Of a stretch of 64,000 nt of DNA, positions 1 through 9,394 are shown one piece after another; the stretch's first letter is position 1; every line of letters starts with the position of its first letter. Location of the stretch: contig NZ_CP016776.1 of NCBI RefSeq assembly GCF_002288185.1, positions 1,116,001 through 1,180,000 on the forward strand, written 5' to 3'. The position numbers and the translations under genes were made by a program. The notes beneath the pieces are model-generated. The model was not told where the DNA came from and did no database searches. It was given only the letters and a program-made list of their open reading frames with translations. Source of the stretch: Candidatus Planktophila vernalis (GTDB lineage Bacteria > Actinomycetota > Actinomycetes > Nanopelagicales > Nanopelagicaceae).

Positions 1-437
1 ACAATTCCATGAGGTGTGCAAGGTAGCGGTGCGTCATAACCTGAAACTAAGCGGCCTAAGTTCATTGGGTGCAAACCATCAGCATCCTTTGATGGATCAA
101 TTGCTTCTAGGACTCTTTGAGTGTTAATTCCCTTAGGCAATGGAAGCTGCACGATGTAGCCGGTGCATTCTTTAGATGAATTCAAATCTTTAATCGCCGC
201 CATAACATCGGCTTCACTTGCGCTATCTGGAAGATCCACGCGAATTGAGTTAATACCAATTTCATGGCAGTCGCGGTGTTTTCCACCAACGTATGAATGT
301 GATCCTGGATCATCACCCACAAGGACTGTTCCAAGACCTGGAGTGATTCCGCGTGATTTAAGTTCAGTAACGCGGATAGCTAATTCGCCTTTGATTTTTG
401 AAGCTAATGCTTTTCCATCCAGAATTTGTGCGCTCAT
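1..437 (-). CDS. folD: Bifunctional methylenetetrahydrofolate dehydrogenase/cyclohydrolase FolD, partial
   Basis: About 145 N-terminal residues are present; the gene runs off the left edge of the window. FolD oxidises 5,10-methylene-THF with NADP and hydrolyses 5,10-methenyl-THF to 10-formyl-THF in the cytosol. Visible family features are the early [20 protein letters not shown] segment, carrying the conserved Tyr and catalytic Lys region, and the YIVQLPLP motif followed by [12 protein letters not shown] chose the ATG at 437 because AGGATGA lies about 6 nt upstream; an in-frame ATG at 446 is possible. The gene follows purH by about 20 nt, so the likely operon supplies 10-formyl-THF directly to the two formyl-transfer steps of purine synthesis encoded upstream. 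Confidence 0.93.
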   Translation of the reverse strand, partial: MSAQILDGKALASKIKGELAIRVTELKSRGITPGLGTVLVGDDPGSHSYVGGKHRDCHEIGINSIRVDLPDSASEADVMAAIKDLNSSKECTGYIVQLPLPKGINTQRVLEAIDPSKDADGLHPMNLGRLVSGYDAPLPCTPHGI

Positions 438-458
438 AGCGCTCATCCTAATAGCCGT

Positions 459-1997
459 TTAGGCGTGAGAGAAATGCCGTACGCCTGTGAAGAACATCGC
501 AATACCAGCCTTTTTTGCTGCTGCAATCACCTCTTCATCACGCACGCTTCCACCTGGTTGCACTATTGCAACCACTCCAGCATCGATCAAGATCTGTAAC
601 CCATCAGCAAATGGGAAGAAAGCATCACTTGCAGCAACAGAGCCTTTTACTCGCTCGCCTGCTCTATCAACAGCTAATTTCGCAGAATCAACCCGGTTTA
701 CTTGACCCATACCAATTCCAACTGAAGAAGTCATTTTTGCTAACAAAATCGCATTGCTTTTAACACTTCTCACACTTCGCCATGCAAACTCGAGATCTTT
801 CATAGTTTGTTCATCAACTGGTCCACCACTAACTTGCTTCCAATTACTTGGTGAATCTCCTGGTGCATCAATCAAATCAGTCTCTTGAAGAAGAACTCCC
901 CCTAATACAGGGCGCAGTTCAAGTGGAGCAATTTCAGGAACTGCACACTTTAGAATTCGAATTGAAGGCTTTTTCATGAGAAGCTCTAATGCATCTTCAT
1001 CATAATCAGGAGCAATTAATACTTCGGTGAAAATATCTGAAAGTGGTGTTGCCATTGCAAGATCCACTTTACGATTCGCAGCTACTACCCCACCATAGGC
1101 AGAAACTGGATCACAATCATGGGCATGCTGGTAAGCAACTGCAACTCCAAGTGCACACACTGCAATCCCACAAGGGTTTGCATGTTTCATAATTGCAACT
1201 GCTGGGTCGCGATGATCGAGAACGGCCCTCCATGCAGATTCTGCATCGGTGTAGTTGTTAAATGACATCTCTTTTCCATGTAGTTGAACTGCATTCACAA
1301 TTCCAACAGGGCCACCTGAATAAATCGCTGCGCTTTGATGAGGATTCTCCCCATAACGCAAAACATTCTCACGATGCCAAATCCGTCCAAACCATTCGGG
1401 CAGTTCATCGCTTTGACCCAGCCAATTGGCAATCGTTAAATCGTATTCAGCTGTAGTTCTAAAAACCTCTAGTGCTAACTCTTTACGCTCTGATTGTGTG
1501 AATCCCCCGGCTTTAATTGCAGAGAGCAACTGGTCATATTGTGTAGGCCTGCAAATAACAGCAACAGAACCATGGTTTTTAGCAGCCCCTCGCAGCATGG
1601 AGGGACCACCAATATCAATTTGTTCTATGCATTCTGCAAAGTCTGCCCCTGATGCGATGGTGGCAGCGAATGGATAAAGATTGATAATTACTAAATCAAA
1701 AGGTTCGATATCTAAATCTTTAATTGCCGCTAAATGCTCTGGGTTATTTTGATCCGCCAAAATTCCTGAGTGCACGCGTGGATGCAGGGTCTTTACTCGC
1801 CCACCCATAATCTCTGGAAAACCCGTGTATGCACTTACTTCTGTCACTGTAATACCGGCAGCTTGTAATGTTTTTGCAGTTGATCCAGTTGAAAGAATTT
1901 CAACCCCAGCACCACTGAGAGCATTTCCTATTTCAAGCAAGCGCTCTTTGTCATAGACACTTACCAGTGCTCTACGAATAGATTTGCGATCAGACAT
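459..1997 (-). CDS. purH: Bifunctional AICAR transformylase/IMP cyclohydrolase PurH
   Basis: This 512-aa protein catalyses the last two steps of de novo IMP synthesis: formylation of AICAR with 10-formyl-THF, then ring closure. The N-terminal MGS-like cyclohydrolase domain (about residues 1-195) begins RRALVSVYDKERLLEIG and contains STGSTAKTL and GGRVKTLHP. The transformylase domain follows, with RYGENPHQSAAIY, the KHANPCG motif carrying the catalytic Lys-His, and a C-terminal ITQPGG-like segment (IVQPGGSVRDEE). The length is normal for the family. Its ATG overlaps the purN stop by 8 nt, so it is probably translated from one purN-purH-folD message. Confidence 0.97.
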   Translation of the reverse strand: MSDRKSIRRALVSVYDKERLLEIGNALSGAGVEILSTGSTAKTLQAAGITVTEVSAYTGFPEIMGGRVKTLHPRVHSGILADQNNPEHLAAIKDLDIEPFDLVIINLYPFAATIASGADFAECIEQIDIGGPSMLRGAAKNHGSVAVICRPTQYDQLLSAIKAGGFTQSERKELALEVFRTTAEYDLTIANWLGQSDELPEWFGRIWHRENVLRYGENPHQSAAIYSGGPVGIVNAVQLHGKEMSFNNYTDAESAWRAVLDHRDPAVAIMKHANPCGIAVCALGVAVAYQHAHDCDPVSAYGGVVAANRKVDLAMATPLSDIFTEVLIAPDYDEDALELLMKKPSIRILKCAVPEIAPLELRPVLGGVLLQETDLIDAPGDSPSNWKQVSGGPVDEQTMKDLEFAWRSVRSVKSNAILLAKMTSSVGIGMGQVNRVDSAKLAVDRAGERVKGSVAASDAFFPFADGLQILIDAGVVAIVQPGGSVRDEEVIAAAKKAGIAMFFTGVRHFSHA

Positions 1998-2553
1998 TGC
2001 GCTCCAAAGTTGGAAGAATCAGGGCGATGGTCGCAACAATGAGACCGCGTTCAACTTTCTTAATTCTCTCATGAAGTGTGGCCTCATCATCTCCTGGCAG
2101 CACTGGTACTTCCATCTGAGTAATGATTGGGCCTGTATCAACGCCATCATCAACCCAGTGGACCGTTGTGCCAGTAACTAGAACTCCAGCAGCCAGGGCA
2201 TCACGGACGGCATGGGCACCAGGAAACTGTGGCAGTAAGGCGGGATGAGAATTAATAGTTGGAAAGCGATTCACAAAATCTGCAGGCAAAATTCGCATAA
2301 AGCCTGCGCTCACAACGAGATCAGCAGATAGTGAAACTACTGTTTGAATGATTCCTTGGTTCCACTCATCGCGTGAATTCTTCATAGGTATGACAAAGGT
2401 CTGGATGTTAGCTTCCTTTGCCCGTGTTAGAGCGTGTGCATCAGGGTTATCACTAATGAGTGCAACAATTTCAATATCAAGTTCTTCTGCATCAATTATT
2501 GCTTGGGCAAGAGAGCCTGAACCTGAAGCCAACAACACAACACGAGCAGCCAT
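1990..2553 (-). CDS. purN: Phosphoribosylglycinamide formyltransferase PurN
   Basis: This 187-aa protein transfers the formyl group of 10-formyl-THF to GAR in purine synthesis. It opens with VVLLASGSGS, the glycine-rich phosphate-binding loop. It carries the formyltransferase signature: catalytic Asn-His-Asp in INSHPALLPQFPGAHAVRDA and the HWVDDGVDTGPII segment. The length is typical. Its start is coupled to the preceding DUF6350 gene through a TAATG overlap and its end overlaps purH, which places it within one dense operon. The family call is secure; the only uncertainty is minor start choice. Confidence 0.96.
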   Translation of the reverse strand: MAARVVLLASGSGSLAQAIIDAEELDIEIVALISDNPDAHALTRAKEANIQTFVIPMKNSRDEWNQGIIQTVVSLSADLVVSAGFMRILPADFVNRFPTINSHPALLPQFPGAHAVRDALAAGVLVTGTTVHWVDDGVDTGPIITQMEVPVLPGDDEATLHERIKKVERGLIVATIALILPTLERNV

Positions 2554-3629
2554 TAGCGCCTTCCAAGACGAGGCAAATACAGGGCCAGAAATGCACCCAG
2601 GGATAGTTCAGCTACCAATGTCAGTGTGAATTTCCAAGGTGAAACTCCAACAGCAGACATCGCATCAGTTAAAAGAGCTCCGCTTCCTGCAATTCCAATT
2701 ACTACACACATAAGCGCGCTAACAACCAAACTCTGAACCAAGATTTTCATATTCAAATCAATAGTCCAACTAGCAAGTAAGGCTCCTGTCAGAATAACTA
2801 GAACAATTCCAAAGAGAGCAAAGAGTGACTTACCCGTTGGCAACGCACCGAGCAATGGAAAAGCTGGAATTGAATTAAGGTCAAATCTCCACGGCGCAAC
2901 CATTGTTCCTGAACCAACGGCAAAACCAGCACCGGAGAAATAGCCCAAGGTTGCAACCACTGCATTTGGAATATAGAGAATGTTAAGTAGGAGTAGCAGC
3001 AACCCACCTAATATTCCAGGCTCTAGAACTGTCGTTAAGTTCTTAACGGTTGAGAGATGAGTGAATATTGAAATTCCTAGAATAATTGAAGAAATGCCGA
3101 GCAATAGCGCTAAAGCTCTTGAACCATATAAAACTGCCTGACCAAAAACCAAACGGCGCCCAACTGTTGCTGCAGTAACGAGTACTAGTGGGAAGACAAA
3201 GATCGGCGCTAAATACCAAACTGGCTTAATAGATTGTGTTGATGAGAAATAAGAAAGAAGCATTGCGGCAACGCTGTACTCAATGGCAAAAAGAAGTCGA
3301 GCCAATGGCAGTAATGACGTGTCGTTATCTAGGCGATCGATGACACGATTAATTCCACTTCGGATTGCAAAAATTGGCAATATAACTGCGCCTAATGGCA
3401 AGTAGGAGAGATATCCAGCGATATTTGCTGGTGGTAGAGCTAGAGAAAACGGTACTTGATGCGCACCTAGCCAAATCCATAGCGCTGCACGCAGCGGATC
3501 TCCCGTATTTCCAGTTGCACTTCCAGCAGTTGCCCAAGCAAGGAGTGCTATGAAAGAAATTGGGAATAGAACAAAGGCAATGCTGCGCGCGACTTGGACC
3601 ATAGTGGTTCCAAGTACGCGGCCAAACAT
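2553..3629 (-). CDS. DUF6350-type multi-pass membrane protein
   Basis: This 358-aa, strongly hydrophobic protein has roughly nine to ten predicted membrane segments from about residue 10 to the C-terminus and ends in the basic tail LPRLGRR. I recognise it as the DUF6350-type integral membrane protein that Actinobacteria often keep between sucD and purN; its function is unknown to me. No catalytic motif is visible. Hydrophobic stretches alternate with short polar loops, for example SGINRVIDRLDNDTSLLPLA, which could face the cytoplasm. The gene starts 4 nt after the sucD stop and its own stop overlaps the purN start, so it sits physically inside a TCA-cycle/purine transcription unit. Confidence 0.75.
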   Translation of the reverse strand: MFGRVLGTTMVQVARSIAFVLFPISFIALLAWATAGSATGNTGDPLRAALWIWLGAHQVPFSLALPPANIAGYLSYLPLGAVILPIFAIRSGINRVIDRLDNDTSLLPLARLLFAIEYSVAAMLLSYFSSTQSIKPVWYLAPIFVFPLVLVTAATVGRRLVFGQAVLYGSRALALLLGISSIILGISIFTHLSTVKNLTTVLEPGILGGLLLLLLNILYIPNAVVATLGYFSGAGFAVGSGTMVAPWRFDLNSIPAFPLLGALPTGKSLFALFGIVLVILTGALLASWTIDLNMKILVQSLVVSALMCVVIGIAGSGALLTDAMSAVGVSPWKFTLTLVAELSLGAFLALYLPRLGRR

Positions 3630-3633
3630 GGTC

Positions 3634-4515
3634 TTAGCGGCCTAGGATCGCGCGCAATAAACGCGCGGTTTCACTTGGAGTTTGACCAACTTTCACACCA
3701 GCTGCTTCAAGAGCATCTTTCTTTCCTTGAGCAGTTCCTGAAGAACCAGAAACAATGGCACCAGCATGACCCATTGTCTTTCCTTCAGGTGCTGTAAAGC
3801 CTGCAACATAACCAACTACTGGCTTAGTCACATACTCGGCGATAAATGCAGCTGCGCGCTCTTCTGCATCGCCACCAATTTCACCAATCATCACAATTGC
3901 TTTGGTATCAGGGTCATCTTGGAATGCACGAAGGCAATCAATATGTGTAGTTCCAATAACTGGATCTCCACCAATACCTACTGCTGTACTAAAACCGATA
4001 TCTCGAAGCTCATACATCATTTGGTAAGTAAGAGTTCCTGATTTAGAAACCAAACCAATCGGTCCAGCACCAGTGATATCTGCCGGAATAATTCCAATGT
4101 TGGATTTTCCTGGGCTAATCAAACCTGGGCAGTTAGGACCAACAATACGAGTTGTGCCCTTAGTTAGTGAATAGGCATAGAAACTTGCAGAGTCATGAAC
4201 TGGAATTCCTTCAGTAATCACAACTACTAAAGGCATAGCAGCATCAATGGCATCAATGACTGCAGCTTTAGCAAACTTAGGTGGAACGAAAACTACTGAT
4301 GCATTAGCACCAGTTGCACTCATTGCTTCGGCAACGGTATTAAAGACTGGAAGTTGGTGGCCATCAATATCGACTACCTGTCCACCTTTGCCAGGTGTAA
4401 CTCCACCAACAATCTTTGTGCCAGAGGCCAACATACGACGGGTGTGCTTGGTTCCTTCAGAACCAGTCATTCCCTGGACAATTACCTTGGTGTTCTCATT
4501 TAAGAAGATAGACAT
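3634..4515 (-). CDS. sucD: Succinyl-CoA ligase alpha subunit SucD
   Basis: This 293-aa subunit binds CoA and carries the phosphohistidine of succinyl-CoA synthetase (succinyl-CoA + NDP/ADP + Pi to succinate + CoA + NTP/ATP). It has the N-terminal Rossmann CoA-binding part ([19 protein letters not shown]), [11 protein letters not shown], and the active-site histidine region near the C-terminus in [13 protein letters not shown]. The length is standard. Its ATG directly follows the sucC stop (TAA then ATG with no gap), the usual sucCD arrangement, so the two subunits should be made in equal amounts. Confidence 0.97.
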   Translation of the reverse strand: MSIFLNENTKVIVQGMTGSEGTKHTRRMLASGTKIVGGVTPGKGGQVVDIDGHQLPVFNTVAEAMSATGANASVVFVPPKFAKAAVIDAIDAAMPLVVVITEGIPVHDSASFYAYSLTKGTTRIVGPNCPGLISPGKSNIGIIPADITGAGPIGLVSKSGTLTYQMMYELRDIGFSTAVGIGGDPVIGTTHIDCLRAFQDDPDTKAIVMIGEIGGDAEERAAAFIAEYVTKPVVGYVAGFTAPEGKTMGHAGAIVSGSSGTAQGKKDALEAAGVKVGQTPSETARLLRAILGR

Positions 4516-5679
4516 TTACTTTGCCGCCAATTCTGCAGCACGATCAGCTGCGCCATCCATTGTGTCTAGCTGCTGCACCAATGGGTGTGCTGCTTTATTC
4601 AAAATTGCTCGGCCTTCCATAACGTTATTGCCATCAAGGCGAACAACGATTGGTTTAGTTGCCTTTGAGCCAAGTAATTCAAGGGCTTGAACGATTCCTG
4701 TTGCCACGGCATCGCATGCAGTGATTCCACCGAATACGTTAACAAAAACGCTCTTCACATCTTTATCACCCAAAATAATTGAAAGACCGTCGGCCATCAC
4801 TTGAGCCGATGCGCCTCCACCAATATCGAGGAAGTTCGCAGGGCGGACTCCACCATGCTTTTCTCCAGCATAAGCAACAACATCTAATGTGCTCATTACT
4901 AGACCAGCACCATTACCAATAATTCCGACTTCGCCTTCTAGTTTGACGTAGTTAAGACCCTTTTCCTTAGCTGCAGCTTCTAGTGGATTCTCAGCAGCTT
5001 GATCTATGAGTGCTTCATGATCTGGTTGACGAAAATCTGCATTGTCATCAAGAGTTACTTTGCCATCGAGTGCAATAACTTTGCCATCTTTAGTTTTAAC
5101 CAGTGGGTTAACTTCAACCAAAGTTGCATCTTCTGACTGGAAGACTTCCCACAATTTCACAAGGACGCTGGCAACTTGATCAGCAACATCTGCTGGGAAA
5201 TTAGCTGCACTAATAATCTCTTTAGCCTTAGCTGCGCTAATTCCATCAACTGCAGATACTGGAATCTTTGCAAGCTTTTCAGGAGCAGTGTGAGCTACTT
5301 CTTCAATATCCATTCCGCCAGATACTGATGCCATAACAAGAAATGTGCGGTTAGAGCGATCTAGCAAAATTGCTAAGTAGTATTCAGATTCAATCGGTGC
5401 AGCTGCAGCAATCATTACTGTGCGAACGATGTGACCCTTGATATCCATTCCAAGAATTGCACCGGCTTTTTCACGAGCATCTGCTGGATTTTCTGCAAGC
5501 TTTACTCCGCCTGCTTTTCCTCGGCCACCAACTTTTACTTGAGCCTTAACAACTACTTTGCCACCAATCTTTGTTGCCACAACCTGTGCCTCATCGGCAG
5601 TAGTTGCAATTGCAGCTGCCAAGACAGGTACGCCATGTTTTTCAAAGAGATCGCGAGCTTGATATTCAAAGAGATCCAC
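4516..5679 (-). CDS. sucC: ADP-forming succinyl-CoA ligase beta subunit SucC
   Basis: This 387-aa nucleotide-binding subunit of succinyl-CoA synthetase has an N-terminal ATP-grasp fold starting [19 protein letters not shown], the [12 protein letters not shown] loop, and the C-terminal ligase domain with [14 protein letters not shown] and [10 protein letters not shown]. The reading frame starts at GTG (5679) with GGAG 5 nt upstream; an ATG slightly further upstream is out of frame. It lies 31 nt downstream of the pcrA stop, and that gap holds a TAGAAT box and a 13-nt dyad (see the promoter entry), so sucCD probably has its own promoter. Confidence 0.97.
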   Translation of the reverse strand: MDLFEYQARDLFEKHGVPVLAAAIATTADEAQVVATKIGGKVVVKAQVKVGGRGKAGGVKLAENPADAREKAGAILGMDIKGHIVRTVMIAAAAPIESEYYLAILLDRSNRTFLVMASVSGGMDIEEVAHTAPEKLAKIPVSAVDGISAAKAKEIISAANFPADVADQVASVLVKLWEVFQSEDATLVEVNPLVKTKDGKVIALDGKVTLDDNADFRQPDHEALIDQAAENPLEAAAKEKGLNYVKLEGEVGIIGNGAGLVMSTLDVVAYAGEKHGGVRPANFLDIGGGASAQVMADGLSIILGDKDVKSVFVNVFGGITACDAVATGIVQALELLGSKATKPIVVRLDGNNVMEGRAILNKAAHPLVQQLDTMDGAADRAAELAAK

Positions 5680-5690
5680 TGGTGCTCCAC

Positions 5691-5709
5691 ATTCTAATTA
5701 GGCCCTAAT
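5691..5709 (-). promoter_or_regulatory. Putative sucCD promoter with adjacent dyad operator
   Basis: On the minus strand a TAGAAT -10 candidate (5691-5696) is preceded directly by the perfect odd palindrome ATTAGG-G-CCTAAT (5697-5709). The dyad ends next to the pcrA stop codon. Its position, in the spacer just upstream of the -10 box, is where a repressor or activator could act. The element is seen directly; the regulatory role is inference. Confidence 0.4.
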
Positions 5710-5710
5710 C

Positions 5711-7951
5711 CTAGAGCTTCTCGACGGGTGCATAGCGCAGTAGTAATCGCTTCTCTCCGTACTGACCGAAGTTAATTGTGGCTTCAGCCTTTTCTGCCTC
5801 CCCGGCAACTGCAACTACAGAGCCCAAACCAAATGTGTCATGTGACACACGATCACCAATTTGAAGCTCCATTACTGAAATCTTCTTACCTGTTGCTCGT
5901 GGTGGTGGCGCTGATGCCACACGAGATTTACGAACTAGTGACGGTGTTAGAGATGCACCACCTTGATTGCGCCACTCAATAACATCTTCAGGAATCTCAT
6001 CAAGAAAGCGTGATGGTGGATTGTAATTTGGTGCACCCCAAGTTGAGCGATATTCAGCACGTGAAATATATAAACGTTGACGTGCACGAGTGAGGCCAAC
6101 GTAGGCAAGTCGGCGCTCTTCTTCAATTTCATCTTTTTCACCAAGAGTGCGCGAATGAGGAAAGATTCCATCTTCCATTCCCGTGAGAAAAACAGTTGGG
6201 AATTCAAGTCCCTTAGCAGTATGCAAAGTCATCATTGTCACGACACCGCCATGGTCTTCACCTTCTGGAATCTCATCGGCATCAGCTACCAAAGAGACCT
6301 TCTCTAGAAAACCAGCTAAGGAGATTTCTTCGTCTTCGCCTAATTCCTCAATTGGTCGCTCTTCATACTCCATTGAAACCGCGACTAATTCTTTTAAGTT
6401 TTCAACTCGTACTTCATCTTGTGGATCAACGCTATCGGCTAATTCTTTTAGCAACCCAGATTGTTCAAGAGCAGCTTCAACAATGACTGATGGTCTGGTT
6501 TTTGCTTCAACTAAGACATTTAAAGCGCTGATCATTGAGGTGAAATCATTAATCGCTTGCGCAGCACGTGAGGGTAATCCTGGAGCTTCAGAGCAACGAA
6601 GCAAACCTTGCCAAAATGAAATGGAGTTCGCGTTTGCAAACGCATCCACATAATCTAAAGATGTATCACCGATGCCTCGTTTAGGGACATTGATAATGCG
6701 TCGCAGAGAAATCTCATCTTCTAGGTTGGCCAAGACGCGCAAATAGGCAAGCAAGTCTTTGACTTCTCGGCGCTCATAGAAGCGCAAACCGCCTACGACC
6801 TTATAAGGCAGTGCATTACGCATGAATACTTCTTCAAAAACACGGGACTGGGCATTTGTTCTATAGAAAATTGCCGTATCGCCGGGTTGGGATTTTGATT
6901 CCTTTTGCAATTGTCGAATTTCATCAGCAATAAAAACTGCTTCATCATGTTCACTCTCGGCCACATAGCCAACAAGAGGTGCACCAGATCCGGCATCGGA
7001 CCACAAGTTCTTTTCTTTGCGGCTTTCATTGCGAGTAATGACTGCGTTAGCTGCATTTAAAATATTTTGAGTTGACCGATAATTCTGCTCAAGCAAAACT
7101 GTGCTGGCATTTGGGTAATCAAGTTCAAACTGCAGGATATTGCGAATGGTTGCACCACGAAAGCCATAAATACTTTGGTCGGCATCTCCCACCACACATA
7201 GCTCGGCAAGTGGAATACCTTCGGCTTCTGTGCCAACTAGCTCTTTAACCAATATGTATTGGGCATGATTTGTGTCCTGATACTCATCTACCAATACATG
7301 ACGAAAGCGTGATCTAAAACGGGCTTTGGCTTCTGGATAACGCTGTAGTACTTCAACTGTTTTTAGAATCAAATCATCGAAATCCATAGCGTTGGCACGC
7401 TGTAACCGTTGTTGATAGATCGTATAGACATCAGCAACTACTTGTTCAAATTGGTTGCTGGCTGCATTTATGTAATCTTGTGGCCCAAGAAGTTCATTTT
7501 TCGCATTTGAAATCATTGCTTGGAACTGACGGGCTGGGTAACGCTTGGCATCTAAGTTGAGTTCTTTAGCAACAATTGTGACCAGGCGCAGCGAATCTGC
7601 TGAATCATAAATAGAGAAAGAGTTGCTATAGCCAAGGCGCATAGCTTCTTGCCGCAAGATGCGAACACAGGCTGAGTGGAAAGTAGAAACCCACATTGAT
7701 TTTGCAATTGGTCCTACCAATTCAGCAACGCGCTCTTTCATTTCTCCGGCAGCTTTATTGGTGAAGGTGATAGCAAGAATTTGATACGGAGCGACATTTC
7801 GCCGTGACATTAAATATGCAATTCGACGCGTTAAAACACGAGTTTTACCGGAACCAGCACCGGCCACAACAAGTAATGGACCACCTGCATGAGTAACTGC
7901 TTCTGCTTGCTGAGGGTTGAGCCCAGCTAGCAGCGGATCAGTACTCGTCAT
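5711..7951 (-). CDS. pcrA: ATP-dependent DNA helicase PcrA/UvrD (UvrD1-type)
   Basis: This 746-aa superfamily 1A 3'-5' helicase acts in nucleotide excision repair and in clearing replication or recombination intermediates. Visible motifs: Q-motif LNPQQAEAV, Walker A GAGSGKT (residues 31-37), DEYQDTN (motif II), GDADQSIYGFRGA (motif III), LEQNYRST (motif IV), MTLHTAKGLEFP (motif V) and EERRLAYVGLTRA (motif VI). The C-terminal 60 residues (IGDRVSHDTFGLGSVVAV) form the Tudor-like domain that in PcrA contacts RNA polymerase. It starts divergently from a PIG-L gene across a 27-nt spacer. Confidence 0.96.
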   Translation of the reverse strand: MTSTDPLLAGLNPQQAEAVTHAGGPLLVVAGAGSGKTRVLTRRIAYLMSRRNVAPYQILAITFTNKAAGEMKERVAELVGPIAKSMWVSTFHSACVRILRQEAMRLGYSNSFSIYDSADSLRLVTIVAKELNLDAKRYPARQFQAMISNAKNELLGPQDYINAASNQFEQVVADVYTIYQQRLQRANAMDFDDLILKTVEVLQRYPEAKARFRSRFRHVLVDEYQDTNHAQYILVKELVGTEAEGIPLAELCVVGDADQSIYGFRGATIRNILQFELDYPNASTVLLEQNYRSTQNILNAANAVITRNESRKEKNLWSDAGSGAPLVGYVAESEHDEAVFIADEIRQLQKESKSQPGDTAIFYRTNAQSRVFEEVFMRNALPYKVVGGLRFYERREVKDLLAYLRVLANLEDEISLRRIINVPKRGIGDTSLDYVDAFANANSISFWQGLLRCSEAPGLPSRAAQAINDFTSMISALNVLVEAKTRPSVIVEAALEQSGLLKELADSVDPQDEVRVENLKELVAVSMEYEERPIEELGEDEEISLAGFLEKVSLVADADEIPEGEDHGGVVTMMTLHTAKGLEFPTVFLTGMEDGIFPHSRTLGEKDEIEEERRLAYVGLTRARQRLYISRAEYRSTWGAPNYNPPSRFLDEIPEDVIEWRNQGGASLTPSLVRKSRVASAPPPRATGKKISVMELQIGDRVSHDTFGLGSVVAVAGEAEKAEATINFGQYGEKRLLLRYAPVEKL

Positions 7952-7957
7952 GGTGAT

Positions 7958-7971
7958 GAGTCTATTAGGCT
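7958..7971. promoter_or_regulatory. Symmetrical bidirectional leaderless promoter (pcrA / PIG-L)
   Basis: The 27-nt gap between the divergent starts contains AGTCTA-T-TAGGCT. Read on the minus strand the left half is TAGACT, 7 nt before the pcrA ATG; the right half TAGGCT is 7 nt before the PIG-L ATG. Both fit the actinobacterial TANNNT -10 box of leaderless genes. No Shine-Dalgarno sequence fits in either direction. The same 14-mer (with the leading G) recurs at 38759-38772. Confidence 0.65.
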
Positions 7972-7978
7972 AAGCGAC

Positions 7979-8704
7979 ATGGAACCCATCGCCGATAGTG
8001 AGATCAAGCGAGTCTTGGTCGTTAGTGCCCACCCAGATGATTCAGATTTTGGAGCATCAGGAACCATTGCCCAGTGGGTCAAGAAGGGCATTGAAGTTGC
8101 CTATGTCTTTTGCACTAATGGTGATCAAGGTGGCGAAGAGTCTGGTTTCACAAAAGAAGAGATGCCTGCGATTAGACAACGTGAACAACGTGCAGCTGGT
8201 GCAGCAATCGGTGTTACCGATATTACTTTTCTTAATTACGTCGATGGTCATCTTGAAGCAACTATTGGTCTTCGAAAAGATTTAGTGCGACAGATACGCA
8301 AATCGCAACCAGATCGCATGGTTTGCCAAAGTCCTGAAAGAAACTGGGATCGCATTGGTGCAAGTCACCCGGACCATTTAGCTGCAGGTGAGGCAGCAAT
8401 TCAAGCGGTGTATCCAGATGCACGAAATCCTTTTGCATTTACAGATTTACTTGATCAAGAAGGTTTACAGCCATGGCGAGTAAAAGAAGTGTGGGTAAGT
8501 GCCTATGCAAACCCAGATCACTTTGTAGACATCACTGATACTTTTGATTTGAAGATAAAGGCGTTACAAGCACATGCATCTCAAACCGCTCATAACCCAG
8601 AATTAGAGAATATGGTCCGCGAGTGGGGTCAGCGTAATGCTGGACTTGGTGGATTGCCTGAAGGTCGTATTGCTGAAGCTTTTAAAATAGTTAACACGAA
8701 TTAA
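7979..8704 (+). CDS. PIG-L (LmbE-like) family deacetylase
   Basis: This 241-aa zinc-dependent N-deacetylase of the PIG-L/LmbE superfamily contains the metal-binding AHPDD motif (about residues 17-21) and a second HPDH motif (SHPDHLAAGEAA) that supplies the third ligand. In Actinobacteria this superfamily includes MshB and Mca (mycothiol metabolism) and lipid or antibiotic GlcNAc deacetylases. The length is closer to a generic PIG-L enzyme than to the roughly 290-aa MshB, so the substrate remains open. It appears leaderless, with TAGGCT 7 nt before the ATG. Its TAA directly abuts the stop of the convergent cyclophilin gene. Confidence 0.85.
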   Translation: MEPIADSEIKRVLVVSAHPDDSDFGASGTIAQWVKKGIEVAYVFCTNGDQGGEESGFTKEEMPAIRQREQRAAGAAIGVTDITFLNYVDGHLEATIGLRKDLVRQIRKSQPDRMVCQSPERNWDRIGASHPDHLAAGEAAIQAVYPDARNPFAFTDLLDQEGLQPWRVKEVWVSAYANPDHFVDITDTFDLKIKALQAHASQTAHNPELENMVREWGQRNAGLGGLPEGRIAEAFKIVNTN

Positions 8705-9394
8705 TTATTTAACGCTAACTTTTCTTATTTCCACAGTTTGGATTGGAAAACCATCGTTGGCGTAGTAAGGCTTATTGTCGCTGGCATTAAGTTTGTAGGC
8801 ACCGACAGCGCCAATTTTCTTCACTAAATCCAACCCCTTGGTTACCTTGCCCCAGATTGTGTAATTAGGGCCAAGAGTGGTGTCTGCATAAATAATGAAA
8901 AACTGTGAACCATTTGTGCCTGGACCAGAGTTAGCCATGGCAACTGTGCCTACTGGATAGTTGTTGGCTTTGTTGGCTGGAAGATTTTCATCTTTATATC
9001 CTTTCCAGCCTGTTGGGTTTCCAGAACCAGAAGCGGTTGGATCTCCACATTGCAATACAAATAGACCTTCAGTTGTGAGTCTGTGACAAAACGATAAATC
9101 GAAGTATTTTGCTCTTGCAAGTGCTGAGAGCTTAGTAATCGTCAACGGCGCTTTATTTGTGAGCAGTGAAATCACTATTGCTCCGCAATTGGTATCAATA
9201 GTCATTGTCTTAGGGAGCGCTTTTGCAACTGACATAGGCTCTTTAACAGTTGCTGGAGCATGGGCCTTAGCAGTTGGTGTCTTACATCCAGGAACTGTTG
9301 TTGGCTTCTCTGCTGCTTGAATCGGTGCAATTGAGAATACTGACATTAATGCCACTGCTAAAACTAAAGATAACTTCTTCACATCTATTCCCAT
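8705..9394 (-). CDS. Secreted peptidyl-prolyl cis-trans isomerase, cyclophilin type
   Basis: This protein of about 229 aa catalyses proline isomerisation outside the cytoplasmic membrane. The N-terminus has a basic-hydrophobic signal peptide ending near IAPIQA (cleavage around residue 27), then a Thr/Pro/Ala-rich linker and a cyclophilin core with [38 protein letters not shown] and a Trp-containing [10 protein letters not shown]. The ATG at 9394 overlaps the guaA stop; an in-frame GTG at 9382 gives a cleaner signal peptide (MKKLSLVL) and may be the true start. It is the last gene of the guaB-guaB3-guaA block, so it probably rides on that message. Confidence 0.88.
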   Translation of the reverse strand: MGIDVKKLSLVLAVALMSVFSIAPIQAAEKPTTVPGCKTPTAKAHAPATVKEPMSVAKALPKTMTIDTNCGAIVISLLTNKAPLTITKLSALARAKYFDLSFCHRLTTEGLFVLQCGDPTASGSGNPTGWKGYKDENLPANKANNYPVGTVAMANSGPGTNGSQFFIIYADTTLGPNYTIWGKVTKGLDLVKKIGAVGAYKLNASDNKPYYANDGFPIQTVEIRKVSVK

